DNA from: Luteimonas sp. MC1572
GTDB taxonomy: Bacteria > Pseudomonadota > Gammaproteobacteria > Xanthomonadales > Xanthomonadaceae
Length of the DNA: 64,000 nucleotides
Direction of reading: 5' to 3'
Assembly: GCF_016615815.1 (NCBI RefSeq)
Contig: NZ_CP067112.1
Coordinates: forward strand, 558,001 to 622,000
The notes beneath the pieces were generated by a model. The model had not been told where the DNA came from, made no database searches, and was given only the letters and a program-made list of their open reading frames with translations. Both the position numbers and the translations under genes were made by a program. Positions 54,294 through 63,890 of the stretch are shown piece after piece (the first letter of the stretch is position 1; each line of letters begins with the position of its first letter).

Positions 54294-56141
54294 ATGAACG
54301 CAGTTCCCCAGCAGGCCAAGGCGCCTATCTCAGGTTCCCGTCTGGCCGTGCTGCAGCAGTGGGTCGACGACATGGCCGCGCTCACCCGTCCCGACCGCGT
54401 GCACTGGTGCGATGGCAGCGAAGCCGAGCGCGACGCGCTGGTGGCCGGAATGCTCGCCGATGGCACCCTGCTGGAACTCGACCAGGACAGCCACCCCGGC
54501 TGCGTGCTGCACCGCTCGCACCCGGAAGACGTGGCCCGCGTGGAGCACCTCACGTTCGTCTGCCACCAGGACGAGGCCGATGCCGGCCCGAACAACCACT
54601 GGATGGCCCCGGCCGAGGCGCATGCCAAGGTCGACGCCCTGTTCGACGGCTGCATGCGCGGGCGCACGATGTACGTGGTGCCGTACTGCATGGGCCCGAT
54701 CGATTCGCCGCTGGCGCGCTGCGGCGTGGAGCTCACCGACTCGCCGTACGTGGTCGTCAACATGCGGATGATGACGCGCATGGGCGCCGCCGCGCTGGCG
54801 CGCATCGAGCGCGAGGGCAGCGAGCGGGCTGCGCGTGGCGAGCAGGGCGACATCTTCGTACGCGGCCTGCACTCCACCGGCGAGCTCGACCCGGCGCGCC
54901 GCTACATCATGCATTTCCCCGAAGAGCTCGCGATCAAGTCCTACGGCTCCGGCTACGGCGGCAACGCCCTGCTCGGCAAGAAGTGCCATGCGCTGCGCAT
55001 CGCCTCGCACCAGGCGCGCAACGAAGGCTGGCTGGCGGAGCACATGCTGATCGTCGGCATCGAGAATCCCGCGGGCGAAGTGCATTACATCGCCGCCGCG
55101 TTCCCCAGCGCCTGCGGCAAGACCAACCTGGCGATGCTGGTCCCGCCCGAGGCCTATCGAGAAAAAGGCTGGAAGGTGTGGACGGTCGGCGACGACATCT
55201 GCTGGATGCGGCCTGGCGAGGACGGACGGCTGTGGGCGATCAATCCCGAAGCCGGCTACTTCGGCGTGGCCCCGGGCACGTCGGAAAAGTCGAATCCCAA
55301 CGCCCTGGCCAGCCTCCAGCACGACACCATTTTCACCAATGTCGCGGTCACCGCTGACAACCAGCCGTGGTGGGAGGGCCTGGACGATCGCGTGCCGGCG
55401 CTCGACTGGCAGGGGCGTCCCTACGAGCCCGCGAACGGACCGGCCGCGCACCCGAACTCACGCTTCACGGTAAGCGCGAAGCAGTGCCCGAGCTGGTCGC
55501 CGCACGCGGAGGATGCGCAGGGCGTGCCGATCAGTGCCATCGTCTTCGGCGGTCGCCGCGCCTCGCTCGTGCCGCTGGTGTTCGAGGCCCGCGACTGGGC
55601 GCATGGCGTGCTGGTCGGTGCATCGATGGGCTCCGAGACCACCGCCGCGGCCACCGGGCAGGTGGGCGTGATGCGCCGCGACCCGATGGCGATGAAGCCC
55701 TTCTGCGGCTACAACTTCGCCGACTATTTCGCGCACTGGCTGTCGTTCGACACGCCGGGTGCGAAGCTGCCGAAGGTGTTCCACGTCAACTGGTTCCGCA
55801 AGGACGCCGATGGCCGCTTCATGTGGCCGGGCTTCGGAGAGAACATGCGGGTCCTGGAGTGGATCGTCGCGCGAGTGGAAGGACGGGCCGATGCGGAAGA
55901 CACGGCCATCGGTCGCTTGCCGCTGGCGCAGGGCCACGCGTTCGCGGGCGTCGGCGTCGACGCCGACACGATGCATGAGTTGCTCGCGGTCGACCGCGCC
56001 GGTTGGCGGGAGGAGATGCGAACGATCGGCGACTTCCTCGCGACGTTCGGCGAGCGCATGCCGCCGCGGCTGACTGCAGCGCACCAGGAAACCGTGTCGA
56101 GGCTGGAGCCGGCTGGCCCGCGGGGCGCGCCAGCGCCATGA
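54294..56141 (+). CDS. pckG: Phosphoenolpyruvate carboxykinase (GTP)
   Basis: Gluconeogenic enzyme that makes PEP from oxaloacetate using GTP. The 615-aa protein has the family signatures YVVPYCMGPIDSPL, the P-loop AAFPSACGKTNLAML with the catalytic Cys, WTVGDDICWM and NPNALASLQHDTIFTNVA. ATG at 54294 is the start of family similarity. Xanthomonads use this GTP-type rather than the ATP-type enzyme. The stop overlaps the start of the next gene (ATGA). Confidence 0.97.
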   Translation: MNAVPQQAKAPISGSRLAVLQQWVDDMAALTRPDRVHWCDGSEAERDALVAGMLADGTLLELDQDSHPGCVLHRSHPEDVARVEHLTFVCHQDEADAGPNNHWMAPAEAHAKVDALFDGCMRGRTMYVVPYCMGPIDSPLARCGVELTDSPYVVVNMRMMTRMGAAALARIEREGSERAARGEQGDIFVRGLHSTGELDPARRYIMHFPEELAIKSYGSGYGGNALLGKKCHALRIASHQARNEGWLAEHMLIVGIENPAGEVHYIAAAFPSACGKTNLAMLVPPEAYREKGWKVWTVGDDICWMRPGEDGRLWAINPEAGYFGVAPGTSEKSNPNALASLQHDTIFTNVAVTADNQPWWEGLDDRVPALDWQGRPYEPANGPAAHPNSRFTVSAKQCPSWSPHAEDAQGVPISAIVFGGRRASLVPLVFEARDWAHGVLVGASMGSETTAAATGQVGVMRRDPMAMKPFCGYNFADYFAHWLSFDTPGAKLPKVFHVNWFRKDADGRFMWPGFGENMRVLEWIVARVEGRADAEDTAIGRLPLAQGHAFAGVGVDADTMHELLAVDRAGWREEMRTIGDFLATFGERMPPRLTAAHQETVSRLEPAGPRGAPAP

Positions 56142-57175
56142 TCGAACCCGCTGCTCCGCAGTCCCGGCCGTCGCCGGACCTGTCGGATGCCCGCTGGTTC
56201 CCGGTCGACCTGCACGTGCCCGAGCGCAGCTTCGGGTTCCTCCCGCTGGACGTGGCGTGCCTCGAGGATGCCGTGTTCCTGGACAGTCGCATCCCTGCGC
56301 CGCTCGGCGAGGCCCTCGCCGTGCGTGCCGACACGTTGCCGCGTCCGGCTGTGGCGCCCGCGCTGGCGTGGTTGTTCCACACGTCGTTCTGTTGTTCGAC
56401 CCTGCTGGCGAGGGCGCTGCATGTCCCGCCGTATTCGACGTCCCTGAAGGAGCCGCTGGTATTGCGTCGCCTGGCGGACGCCCGTCATGCGGGGTGGCCG
56501 CTGGACGGACTGCTCGAGGCATCGGTCGCACTGCTGTCGCGGCCCTGGTTCCCGGGCGCCGCGGTGGTCGTGAAACCGACACACGCCGCACTGAACGTCG
56601 CCGAAGACCTCATGGCGAGCGCGCCCGCAAGCCGCGGCATCGTGCTGACGTCGTCGCTCGAGGATTTCGTGGTCTCGAACCTCAAGAAGACCACGGAGAC
56701 CCGGCTCAAGATCCCGGAGCTCGCGGAACGCGCCCTGCGTGCGGGAGGCCTGGCGTCGCGCCTGCCCGCCGCCGCGCTGCAGCCTCCCGATCTCTCGGCG
56801 GCGGCCACGCTGCAGTGGGCCGCGCAGCGCGACCTCTGCACGCGGGTCCTCGACACCCGTGGCGAACAGTTGCGGGTGCTGGATGCGTCCGCCTTCCTTG
56901 CCGACGTCGCGGGCGTCGCATTGCGCTGCAACGCATGGTTGCGGCTGGGGATACCGCCGGACCTGCTGGCGGGCCGCGTCGAACGCGTCGTGCGCCAGAA
57001 TGCCAAGGCCGTGGCCCATGGCTACGGGCCGGACCGCCGCCGCCGGGATGCCGCGGCGCTGCGCCAGGCACACGAGCGGGAAGTCGGGCAGGCCTTGGAC
57101 TGGTTCCAGCGCTTCGTCCGCCCTGCGCTGGCAGACGAAGCGTGGGCACTCGAGGCCCACCATCGCGCAATATAG
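56138..57175 (+). CDS. Sulfotransferase-like protein of unknown function
   Basis: A 345-aa protein whose start overlaps the pckG stop. The segment WLFHTSFCCSTLLARALHV (about residues 70-88) has the layout of the PAPS 5'-phosphosulfate loop (HRSGTTLL in true sulfotransferases), and a later VVVKPTHAALN and TSSLEDFVVSNLKKTTETR would match the beta-strand and 3'-phosphate region. The canonical Arg and Gly of the loop are absent, so the enzyme could be divergent or use another nucleotide. The next gene encodes a clear TPR-sulfotransferase, which supports a relation. Confidence 0.6.
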   Translation: MIEPAAPQSRPSPDLSDARWFPVDLHVPERSFGFLPLDVACLEDAVFLDSRIPAPLGEALAVRADTLPRPAVAPALAWLFHTSFCCSTLLARALHVPPYSTSLKEPLVLRRLADARHAGWPLDGLLEASVALLSRPWFPGAAVVVKPTHAALNVAEDLMASAPASRGIVLTSSLEDFVVSNLKKTTETRLKIPELAERALRAGGLASRLPAAALQPPDLSAAATLQWAAQRDLCTRVLDTRGEQLRVLDASAFLADVAGVALRCNAWLRLGIPPDLLAGRVERVVRQNAKAVAHGYGPDRRRRDAAALRQAHEREVGQALDWFQRFVRPALADEAWALEAHHRAI

Positions 57176-57237
57176 GCGGTTGATGGCCGCTGCCAGCACG
57201 GCATCGCGCCGCCCATGACCACCTGCAGGAGATGCCC

Positions 57238-58806
57238 TTGATACCCGACCAGCTCTGGTTGCGCGCGGAGGCGGCTGCCGACCGCAAGGAGTTCGCTGCG
57301 GCCGAGGCGTTGTACCGCGAGGCGCTCAGTGCGCAGCCCACGCATGCCGCGTCACTGATCGGTCTGTCCACGATGCTGACGCGGCGTCGCGCACACCGGG
57401 ACGCCCATGCGGCGGCGTTGCGCGCGTTCGATGCCCGGCCCGTGCAGCCGCCGCTGGTCTATGCCGTGGCGCAACGGCTGCGCTACTTCCACGAGTTCCG
57501 CCGCTTGACCGAGTGCCTGGCCTGGCCCGAATTCGCCGACGGCGCGCCTGCGGACGTACTGGCGCGCGCGGCCGTCATGCTGAGCTCCATCGGCGCCCAC
57601 CAGCAGGCAAGCGATCTTGTCGAGCGCGGCCTGGAGCGCACGCCCGACAATGCGGCGCTGCTCCATGTCTGGGGGAACTTCCAGGTTTTTCGCGGTGACC
57701 CCGACGCCGCCGAACCGCACTACGAAGCGTCGCTGCGCAAGGATCCGCTGTTGTTCCAGAACGCGCTGATGCTCGCCAACATGCGGACCCAGACGCCAGA
57801 GCGCAATCATGTCCCCAGGCTGCGGCAGCAACTCTCCCAGGCGCGGCCGGGCGGCCCAGGCGAGGTCTACCTTGCCTACGCCCTGTTCAAGGAGCTGCAC
57901 GACCTGAAGGACCATGCGGGCGCCTGGGCCGCGCTGCAGCGGGCCTGCCGAACGAAGCGCGGGCAGGTGAACTACAAACTGGACGACGACTCGCGGCTGG
58001 TCGCGAACCTGGAGGGGATCTGCACCCCCGCGTTCCTGGCGGAAACCAGCGCGATCGAGCAGCCTGCCGTGCCGATCTTCATCGTCGGTATGCATCGCTC
58101 GGGGACCACCCTGCTGGAACGCATGCTCGCCGGCCACCGCGACGTCGGCGATGCCGGTGAAACGTCCGCGTTCCATGCACAGATGGAACTCGCCACGGAT
58201 ATCGCCTCGCCTGCCGGGCCGAACGCGGACTTCGTGCGGGCCGCCGCAGGGGTCGGGTTCGATGACGTGGCGCGGGGCTATGCCGAGAGCGCGCGCTGGT
58301 TGTCGCGCGGGCGCCCATGGTTCACCGAGAAACTGCCGCAGAACTTCTTCAACGTCGGGTTCATCGCGAAGGCACTGCCACAGGCGCGGTTCCTGCATCT
58401 GGTCCGCGACCCGGTGGACACCTGCTTCTCCAACCTGCGCACCTTGTTCTCCGGCGCGGCGCTTTACTCGTATGACCAGGCGGAGCTCGCGGGCTTCTAC
58501 CTGCTGTACCGCCGCATGATGGCCCACTGGCACGACGTGCTGCCCGGTCGCGTGCTCGATGTGTCCTACGACGCCCTCGTCGAACAGCCGGAGGCGATGG
58601 CCAGGCGCGTGGCCGCGCATTGTGGCCTGGTGTTCGAGCCGGCGATGGTCGACATCGAGCGCAGCACCGGCGTGGTGTCCACTCCGAGCGCGAACGTTGC
58701 CCGGCAAGGGTTCCGGCGCGACCGTGGCCGGGCATGGACGCCATATGCGCGCGAACTGCAGCCGTTGGTTGACGCACTTGCGGACGGTGGTTGCCAGAGC
58801 GCCTGA
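57238..58806 (+). CDS. TPR-repeat sulfotransferase family protein
   Basis: About 522 aa. The N-terminal 200 residues form TPR-like helical pairs (AAADRKEFAAAEALYREALS; AALLHVWGNFQVFRGDPDAA). The C-terminal half is a sulfotransferase with PAPS loop VGMHRSGTTLLERMLAGH (His-Arg-Ser about residues 286-288) and the 3'-phosphate region FLHLVRDPVDTCFSN. TTG at 57238 has AGGAG six bases upstream; an ATG at 57232 abuts the same AGGAG and is the less likely start. Family members transfer sulfate to sugars or tyrosine in exported products. It sits 62 bases after a sulfotransferase-like gene and is convergent with a TonB-dependent receptor. Confidence 0.88.
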   Translation: MIPDQLWLRAEAAADRKEFAAAEALYREALSAQPTHAASLIGLSTMLTRRRAHRDAHAAALRAFDARPVQPPLVYAVAQRLRYFHEFRRLTECLAWPEFADGAPADVLARAAVMLSSIGAHQQASDLVERGLERTPDNAALLHVWGNFQVFRGDPDAAEPHYEASLRKDPLLFQNALMLANMRTQTPERNHVPRLRQQLSQARPGGPGEVYLAYALFKELHDLKDHAGAWAALQRACRTKRGQVNYKLDDDSRLVANLEGICTPAFLAETSAIEQPAVPIFIVGMHRSGTTLLERMLAGHRDVGDAGETSAFHAQMELATDIASPAGPNADFVRAAAGVGFDDVARGYAESARWLSRGRPWFTEKLPQNFFNVGFIAKALPQARFLHLVRDPVDTCFSNLRTLFSGAALYSYDQAELAGFYLLYRRMMAHWHDVLPGRVLDVSYDALVEQPEAMARRVAAHCGLVFEPAMVDIERSTGVVSTPSANVARQGFRRDRGRAWTPYARELQPLVDALADGGCQSA

Positions 58807-58831
58807 AGCGGCTGTCCCGACGACGATCCAC

Positions 58832-58861
58832 AAAAAACTACGGCCCCGTGAGGGGCCGTAG
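58832..58861 (-). terminator. Terminator of the TonB-dependent receptor gene
   Basis: CTACGGCCCC (58838-58847) and GGGGCCGTAG (58852-58861) form a 10-bp stem; on the minus strand TTTTTTG follows. It may also serve the convergent sulfotransferase gene. Confidence 0.88.
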
Positions 58862-58887
58862 TCGATTTCAAACCAGCGGTGAAACGA

Positions 58888-61785
58888 TCAGAAGCGCTGG
58901 TTGTACTGCAGGTAGAAGAACCGGCCGCCGATCTCGTACTGCGGATCGAAGCTGTTGGCGAAGGCCGTGTAGGCCAGCGGCGGGGTCTTGTCGGCCAGGT
59001 TGTTCACGCCCAGGGTGATCTTGGCGTTCCACGGAGCGTTCCAGTAGACGGTCGCATCATGATAGATGCGGCTGCCGATCTGGTTCTGCGAGCCCGCCTG
59101 GTTGATGCCGTCGACGTCGGTGATGGCGTCATTGCAGAGCTCGCCAAAGCCGTAGTCGTTGTAATAGAACGGGCAATCCTCTTCCTGGCGCGAGTAGTAG
59201 CGCGTGAACAGCGTCGCGCCCATGTCGCCCATTTCCCAGCGCGTCATGAGGTTGCTGCGGATGCGCCAGTTGTTGTCGCGGTCGAAGTATTCGCCCACCA
59301 CGCTGCCGCCGTCATCCTGGTCGATGTCGCCGTCGGCATCGTTGTCCGTCTTGAAGCTGGACATGTACGTGGTGTCCCACGTGAACGAGAACTTGCCCCA
59401 TGCGGTTTCCGGCATGCGGTAGTTCAGCGTGAGGTCCCAGCCTTCGACTTCGGCGGCGCCGACGTTCAGGCCGCCCGACAGCAGCGTGTCGATGTTGCCG
59501 CCAGCAGAGCGGGTGTAGTTGCAGAACGCGCTGATGCCTTCCTCGATGCACTGGTCGAGGATGAACTGGCCGCTGAACGACGTGATGGTGTTCTCGAGAT
59601 CGATCTTCCACCAGTCGAGCGACACGTCGAAGCCTTCGATCATGCCCGGGTTCCACACCATGCCCAGGGTCTTGGTGACCGAGGTCTCCGGCATCAGCTC
59701 GGTGTTGCCACCCACGCTGATGCGGATCTGCGTGTTGCCCTGGTCATACCCACCGACCGGGACGCCCTGCGCATGGCAGCGCGCCTGCTGTTCGGGGGTC
59801 AGCTGGTTGTACACGCCGCCGAACGTGGTCGAGCAGGGGTCCGAGATGCTCGGGAACGAATCCGAGACGCCCTGGAACAGCTCGGCGATGGACGGACCGC
59901 GGAAGCCCTGGGCCCAGTTGCCGCGGACCAGCAGGTCCTCGATCGGCTGCCACTTGAAGCCGAAGCTCGAGTTGACCGTGTCACCGAAGTTGCTGTAATC
60001 CGACACGCGCGAGGCGAGGTTGAATTCCAGCAGGTCGGCGAACGGCAGGTCGGACAGCACCGGGATCGCGAGCTCGACGTAGGCCTCGTCGACCTTGTAG
60101 GCACCATTGGTGGCGGTACGCGCGTTGCCCGTGGTGTTGCCGGAGTTGATCAGCGCGTCCGGCTGGTCGAAGCCAGACTCTTCGCGGTGCTCGAGGCCCG
60201 CAGCGATCGCGACGGTGCCGCCCTGCAGGTCGAACAGCTCCATCGAGCCGTTGACGTAGTACTGCTTCATCTTGTAGCCGAACTCGTCATGCGCGACGAA
60301 GCTCGAGAACGCGAGCATCTCCGGCGTGATCGAACCCTGCGCACCGAGGAGGTTCATCGGCACGCAACCGGCGATGACCGCGCCACCCGGGGCAGTCACG
60401 CAGACCGGAATGCCGTTGCGGAGCTCGGACGGGCCGAGCGCCTGGCGAAGAGCCGGGATGTTGAACAGGCCGTTGGTGGTGTCGTTCTGGTCGTTGCGGG
60501 CGTAGTTGAAGCCGGCATCCCAGGTGATGAACTTGCCCCAACGCTCCAGGCTGCCTTCCAGGCCGCCGTTGAAGCCGAAGGTGTCGACGTTCTGGGCGAA
60601 CGAGCGGCCACCGGTCTCGTTGGCGCGACGCTGGATGCGGCTCACCGGCTCGCCGAACGGGTTGTACAGGCTGAACTCGCTGATGCTGACGGTACGCGCC
60701 TGCACGCCGGCGCCAGGGCCGGTGCCGAGGACGATCGGCATCGCGGCGAGCAGCTGCTCGGAGCGACGGTTGTTGTAGGTCGCGGTGACGAACGCCGACG
60801 TGTTGTCGGTGAGCGCCAGGCTGGCGCGACCGAAGATCGACTTGCGCTCCTGCGGCGTGACCAGGTAGTTCAGCGGGGCGAAGTTGTAGGCATCGGTACC
60901 GGCGTAGTTGCGCCAGTTGGTGCCGGACTGGCCGGGGTCGTAGGTGAACTGGCCACCGGTGCCGTTCGGACGCGTTTCCGTGACCGAGCACGCGCCGCTG
61001 ATCGGGTTGATCACGCCGGTACAGATCGCGAAACGGCCGTTCGGGGTGGTCGAGCTGCCGAGCAGGTTGCCGGTCTTGTAGTAGGGCTCGGCGGATTCGG
61101 GGCGGTCGCCCGCCATCACGGGCTCTTCCTTGACGTAGCCGACGCCGAACATCGCGGTGAAGCGATCATCGGAGGTGCCGATGGTCAGGTCGTACGACTC
61201 GCGGAAGCCGTCGCCCTTGTCGTAGCCACCGAGGAACGCATTGCCTTCGGCACCCTGGAAATCGGTGCGCAGGATCAGGTTGACCACGCCGGCGATCGCG
61301 TCGGAGCCGTAGATCGACGACGCGCCGGCCTTCAGGACTTCGATGCGCTCGACCGCGGCGGTCGGAATGGTGTTGAGGTCGACCGCGCCACCCAGGCCGG
61401 TGCCGCCAACCCAGCGACGGCCGTTGACCAGCACCAGGGTGCGGGCCGAGCCGAGGTTGCGCAGGCTGACGCGGGTCTCGCCGTTGCCGCCGTTGTTGAA
61501 CGTGCTGTTGAGCGCCGAGCCGTTGGCGGACAGGTTCTGGATCACGTCGCCGACCGAGGTCAGGCCCTGGGCCTGGATCTCTTCGCGGCTGAGGGTGAAG
61601 ACCGGCTGCGAGGTCTCGACTTCGGTGCGCTTGATGCGCGAGCCGGTCACTTCGATGCGGTCAAGCGTTGTGGTCTGGTCGGTGGCGTCCTGGGCATATG
61701 CGATGCCAGTGCCCGCGAGGGCCGTGGCGCCCGTTGCGATCGCGAAAGTAATCGCGTCGCGGAGCCTTGTGGTCTTAAGGGTCAT
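58888..61785 (-). CDS. TonB-dependent outer-membrane receptor
   Basis: A 965-aa energised outer-membrane transporter. The signal peptide is [20 protein letters not shown] before AYAQDA. A TonB box-like [15 protein letters not shown] is followed by the plug ([49 protein letters not shown]) and a 22-strand barrel ending in FYLQYNQRF, the C-terminal aromatic needed for assembly. No N-terminal STN signalling domain. The start at 61785 has GGAGAGAG upstream. Ligand unknown; this group in xanthomonads often handles peptides or carbohydrates. A terminator follows at 58832. Confidence 0.94.
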   Translation of the reverse strand: MTLKTTRLRDAITFAIATGATALAGTGIAYAQDATDQTTTLDRIEVTGSRIKRTEVETSQPVFTLSREEIQAQGLTSVGDVIQNLSANGSALNSTFNNGGNGETRVSLRNLGSARTLVLVNGRRWVGGTGLGGAVDLNTIPTAAVERIEVLKAGASSIYGSDAIAGVVNLILRTDFQGAEGNAFLGGYDKGDGFRESYDLTIGTSDDRFTAMFGVGYVKEEPVMAGDRPESAEPYYKTGNLLGSSTTPNGRFAICTGVINPISGACSVTETRPNGTGGQFTYDPGQSGTNWRNYAGTDAYNFAPLNYLVTPQERKSIFGRASLALTDNTSAFVTATYNNRRSEQLLAAMPIVLGTGPGAGVQARTVSISEFSLYNPFGEPVSRIQRRANETGGRSFAQNVDTFGFNGGLEGSLERWGKFITWDAGFNYARNDQNDTTNGLFNIPALRQALGPSELRNGIPVCVTAPGGAVIAGCVPMNLLGAQGSITPEMLAFSSFVAHDEFGYKMKQYYVNGSMELFDLQGGTVAIAAGLEHREESGFDQPDALINSGNTTGNARTATNGAYKVDEAYVELAIPVLSDLPFADLLEFNLASRVSDYSNFGDTVNSSFGFKWQPIEDLLVRGNWAQGFRGPSIAELFQGVSDSFPSISDPCSTTFGGVYNQLTPEQQARCHAQGVPVGGYDQGNTQIRISVGGNTELMPETSVTKTLGMVWNPGMIEGFDVSLDWWKIDLENTITSFSGQFILDQCIEEGISAFCNYTRSAGGNIDTLLSGGLNVGAAEVEGWDLTLNYRMPETAWGKFSFTWDTTYMSSFKTDNDADGDIDQDDGGSVVGEYFDRDNNWRIRSNLMTRWEMGDMGATLFTRYYSRQEEDCPFYYNDYGFGELCNDAITDVDGINQAGSQNQIGSRIYHDATVYWNAPWNAKITLGVNNLADKTPPLAYTAFANSFDPQYEIGGRFFYLQYNQRF

Positions 61786-61875
61786 CTCTCTCTCTCCAAG
61801 TGAGTCTTGGGTAAATCCCATGGGAACCCCACCGGTGACGTCAAGGAGACGCCAATGCCAGCAAGGCCGGGACCG

Positions 61876-61903
61876 ATAGTAGTCCCGACGGAGAGAAAAT
61901 TAA
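61876..61903 (-). promoter_or_regulatory. Promoter candidate of the TonB-dependent receptor
   Basis: On the minus strand TTAATT (complement of 61898-61903), 16-base spacer and TACTAT (complement of 61876-61881), within a GGGAC/GTCCC inverted repeat around the -10. Start would be about 85 bases before the ATG. The AT-rich TTTTAACAACACTTTAATTT block just upstream stands out against the GC-rich background. Confidence 0.4.
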
Positions 61904-61957
61904 AGTGTTGTTAAAAGCCGAGTGCTTCGTTGCAGGAAGCGTAATGAAATCAGGCGC

Positions 61958-62809
61958 TTAGAGATCCTGCTCGTAGCGCACATAGGGCACTGTGCCCTCG
62001 TCTTCACGCCCGTCGATGGTCGGGGTAAAGGGATTCTTGCCGCGGGTCACGAGGTTGTCCGCGCCCACGGTGAGCTGGCCGCTCCACGGCGTGCGCCAGG
62101 TGAGGCCGAGGCCGAGGCCTTCCCACTTCGGCTGGCCGGGCGTGTCGACCACGTGACCGACGATGTTGGCTCCGAAGCGGCCGAAACCGCCGCCGATGCT
62201 CAGGGTTCGCGACGTCCACTGGTCCGACAGGCCGAGGCTCGTGGCTTCGGCGGGAGTCATCAGGGTGGCCTTTGCCATGGTGCCGGCAATCGACACCACG
62301 CCCTCGCGGCCGATGTTGCGCTGTGCAAACACCGTCAGGTCGTTGACATCGATCTTGCTGGCGCCGACGCGGGTTCCGGGGCTGAGCCAGCCGGGCAGGG
62401 TGCCGGTGCCAGTGCCCGCGGTCAGGCCGACCCGGCTGTTGCCGGCATTGAACGCGGCGGTTCCACTGGCGCGACGGCTTTCACCGTCGCCAAAGCTGGC
62501 CAGCATGCAATTGTTGGCCAGGTTGCCGAGCGCGCTTGCCAGGCCGGTTTCGCGGTCGCAGAACACGCCCAGCGAGTTCCCGGCTTCGATGCCGAACGCG
62601 GCGTCCAGCGTGCTGTCGCCGAAGCGCAGCCGTGATCCCGCCTCGTTGTTGGTGGGCTCGAGCAGCAACACCGCCTCGACCTTGCCGCTGGACTGGTTCC
62701 AGACCGGAAGCACCGCCTGGTCGCGCTTGGACGACTGGGCATGCGCGCCAGCCGCCACGCCGAAGGCGAGCAGCAGGGACAGCGACAGTTGTGCAATGCG
62801 CAGCTTCAT
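61958..62809 (-). CDS. Secreted protein of unknown function, probable beta-barrel
   Basis: A 283-aa exported protein with signal peptide LSLSLLLAFGVAAGAHAQ. The mature part is Gly/Asn/Ser/Thr-rich with alternating hydrophobics and ends YVRYEQDL. Four-residue runs such as LGLGLTWRTPW and LSIGGGFGRFGANIVG suggest beta strands of an outer-membrane protein. I do not recognise the family. It lies upstream of the TonB-dependent receptor gene on the same strand, 172 bases away, with its own promoter candidate. Confidence 0.8.
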   Translation of the reverse strand: MKLRIAQLSLSLLLAFGVAAGAHAQSSKRDQAVLPVWNQSSGKVEAVLLLEPTNNEAGSRLRFGDSTLDAAFGIEAGNSLGVFCDRETGLASALGNLANNCMLASFGDGESRRASGTAAFNAGNSRVGLTAGTGTGTLPGWLSPGTRVGASKIDVNDLTVFAQRNIGREGVVSIAGTMAKATLMTPAEATSLGLSDQWTSRTLSIGGGFGRFGANIVGHVVDTPGQPKWEGLGLGLTWRTPWSGQLTVGADNLVTRGKNPFTPTIDGREDEGTVPYVRYEQDL

Positions 62810-62863
62810 GGCCCGCTTTCGACCCCTAATTCCGGGCGGAAGTTCCCTGCCCGTTCAAGCCGG

Positions 62864-62892
62864 ACTCTAGTGGATTTATGTTTCCTTAACAA
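62864..62892 (-). promoter_or_regulatory. Promoter of the unknown secreted protein gene
   Basis: On the minus strand TTGTTA (complement of 62887-62892), an exact 17-base A-rich spacer and TAGAGT (complement of 62864-62869). Predicted start about 50 bases before the ATG at 62809. Confidence 0.55.
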
Positions 62893-62915
62893 TCCCCTGA
62901 ATACCGCGCCACGTC

Positions 62916-63812
62916 TCATTGCAGACGGGGCGGGGCATCCATTGGGCGCCTGTCTTCCGTGAAGATCGCGTGTATTCCGGCCGTGTCAAACGTATAGGCC
63001 TGGCCACAGAACTCGCAACGCACCGAGGCGACGCCATCGGCCAACGCGGCTTCGGCTTCGACCCGCCCGAGGGAGGCGAGCATGGCCTCCACCCGCCCGC
63101 GCGAGCATGAGCAGGCGAACTCCAACGGCCTGCCACCCACGATCTGCGGATCTTCCTCGTGGAACAGGCGGTGCAGGAGCTCGGCGACGCCGGTCTCGAG
63201 GAGTTCCCCGGCGCGCAGGGTGGCGAAAAGTGCGCTGGCCCGGTCCCAGCCGTCGACGTCGGCGACGCTGTCGCCCGGCAGCTTCTGCAGCATGAGTCCC
63301 ACGGCGGCGTCACTGTCGGCGGCCAGCAGGAGACGCGTCGGCAACTGCTCGGACTGCACGAAGTACGCCTCGAAGGCGGCCGAGAGGTCGGCCGCATCCA
63401 GAGACACCAGGCTCTGGTAGCGCACCGGCTCGCGGTCGCCGATACCCGGGTTCTCGATGGTGATCGCCAGGAGCGCGTCCTCGCCGATGGCATGCAGGCC
63501 GGCGATGTCACCCGCGCCGTCAGCCACGCGGGCGATCCCGCGCAGCGTGCCGGCGGCAGTGCACTCGGCGAACAGCGTGCGCAGCCCGGCGGTGCCGCGC
63601 AGCTGCACGGAAAGCCGCCCGTCGACCTTGGTGTGCCCGGTGAACAGCGCCGAGGCCGCGGCGGATTCGCCCAGCATGGCGCGCACCATCGGTGGGTAGT
63701 CGTCGCTCGAGGCGATCGACTGCCAGGTGGCATCGAGGTGCACGTGCACGCCGCGCACGCCGGCGCGCGGCAGGAGGAAACGGGTGAGATGGTCGCGGTC
63801 TGGATGGGTCAT
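62916..63812 (-). CDS. hslO: Hsp33 redox-regulated chaperonin
   Basis: Cytoplasmic chaperone activated by oxidation. The 298-aa protein has the C-terminal zinc-switch cysteines as CSC (in EFACSCSRGRVEAML) and CEFC (in SVRCEFCGQAYTFD); oxidation releases zinc and turns the chaperone on. The N-terminal substrate-binding domain includes YPPMVRAMLGESAAASALF. ATG at 63812 is clear. It is divergent from the last gene of the window. Confidence 0.95.
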   Translation of the reverse strand: MTHPDRDHLTRFLLPRAGVRGVHVHLDATWQSIASSDDYPPMVRAMLGESAAASALFTGHTKVDGRLSVQLRGTAGLRTLFAECTAAGTLRGIARVADGAGDIAGLHAIGEDALLAITIENPGIGDREPVRYQSLVSLDAADLSAAFEAYFVQSEQLPTRLLLAADSDAAVGLMLQKLPGDSVADVDGWDRASALFATLRAGELLETGVAELLHRLFHEEDPQIVGGRPLEFACSCSRGRVEAMLASLGRVEAEAALADGVASVRCEFCGQAYTFDTAGIHAIFTEDRRPMDAPPRLQ

Positions 63813-63890
63813 GGGGGTTCCGGTGCATTGCCGGGCGTGGTCGGGGGCGGATAATCGCCGGTTCCGGCCCGCTGCGGGAGACCGGGGGAG

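Noticed and set aside
58879-61803. A 974-codon open frame opposite the TonB-dependent receptor
   Set aside because: Val/Ala/Arg-rich reverse reading of a clear receptor gene; no family motifs.
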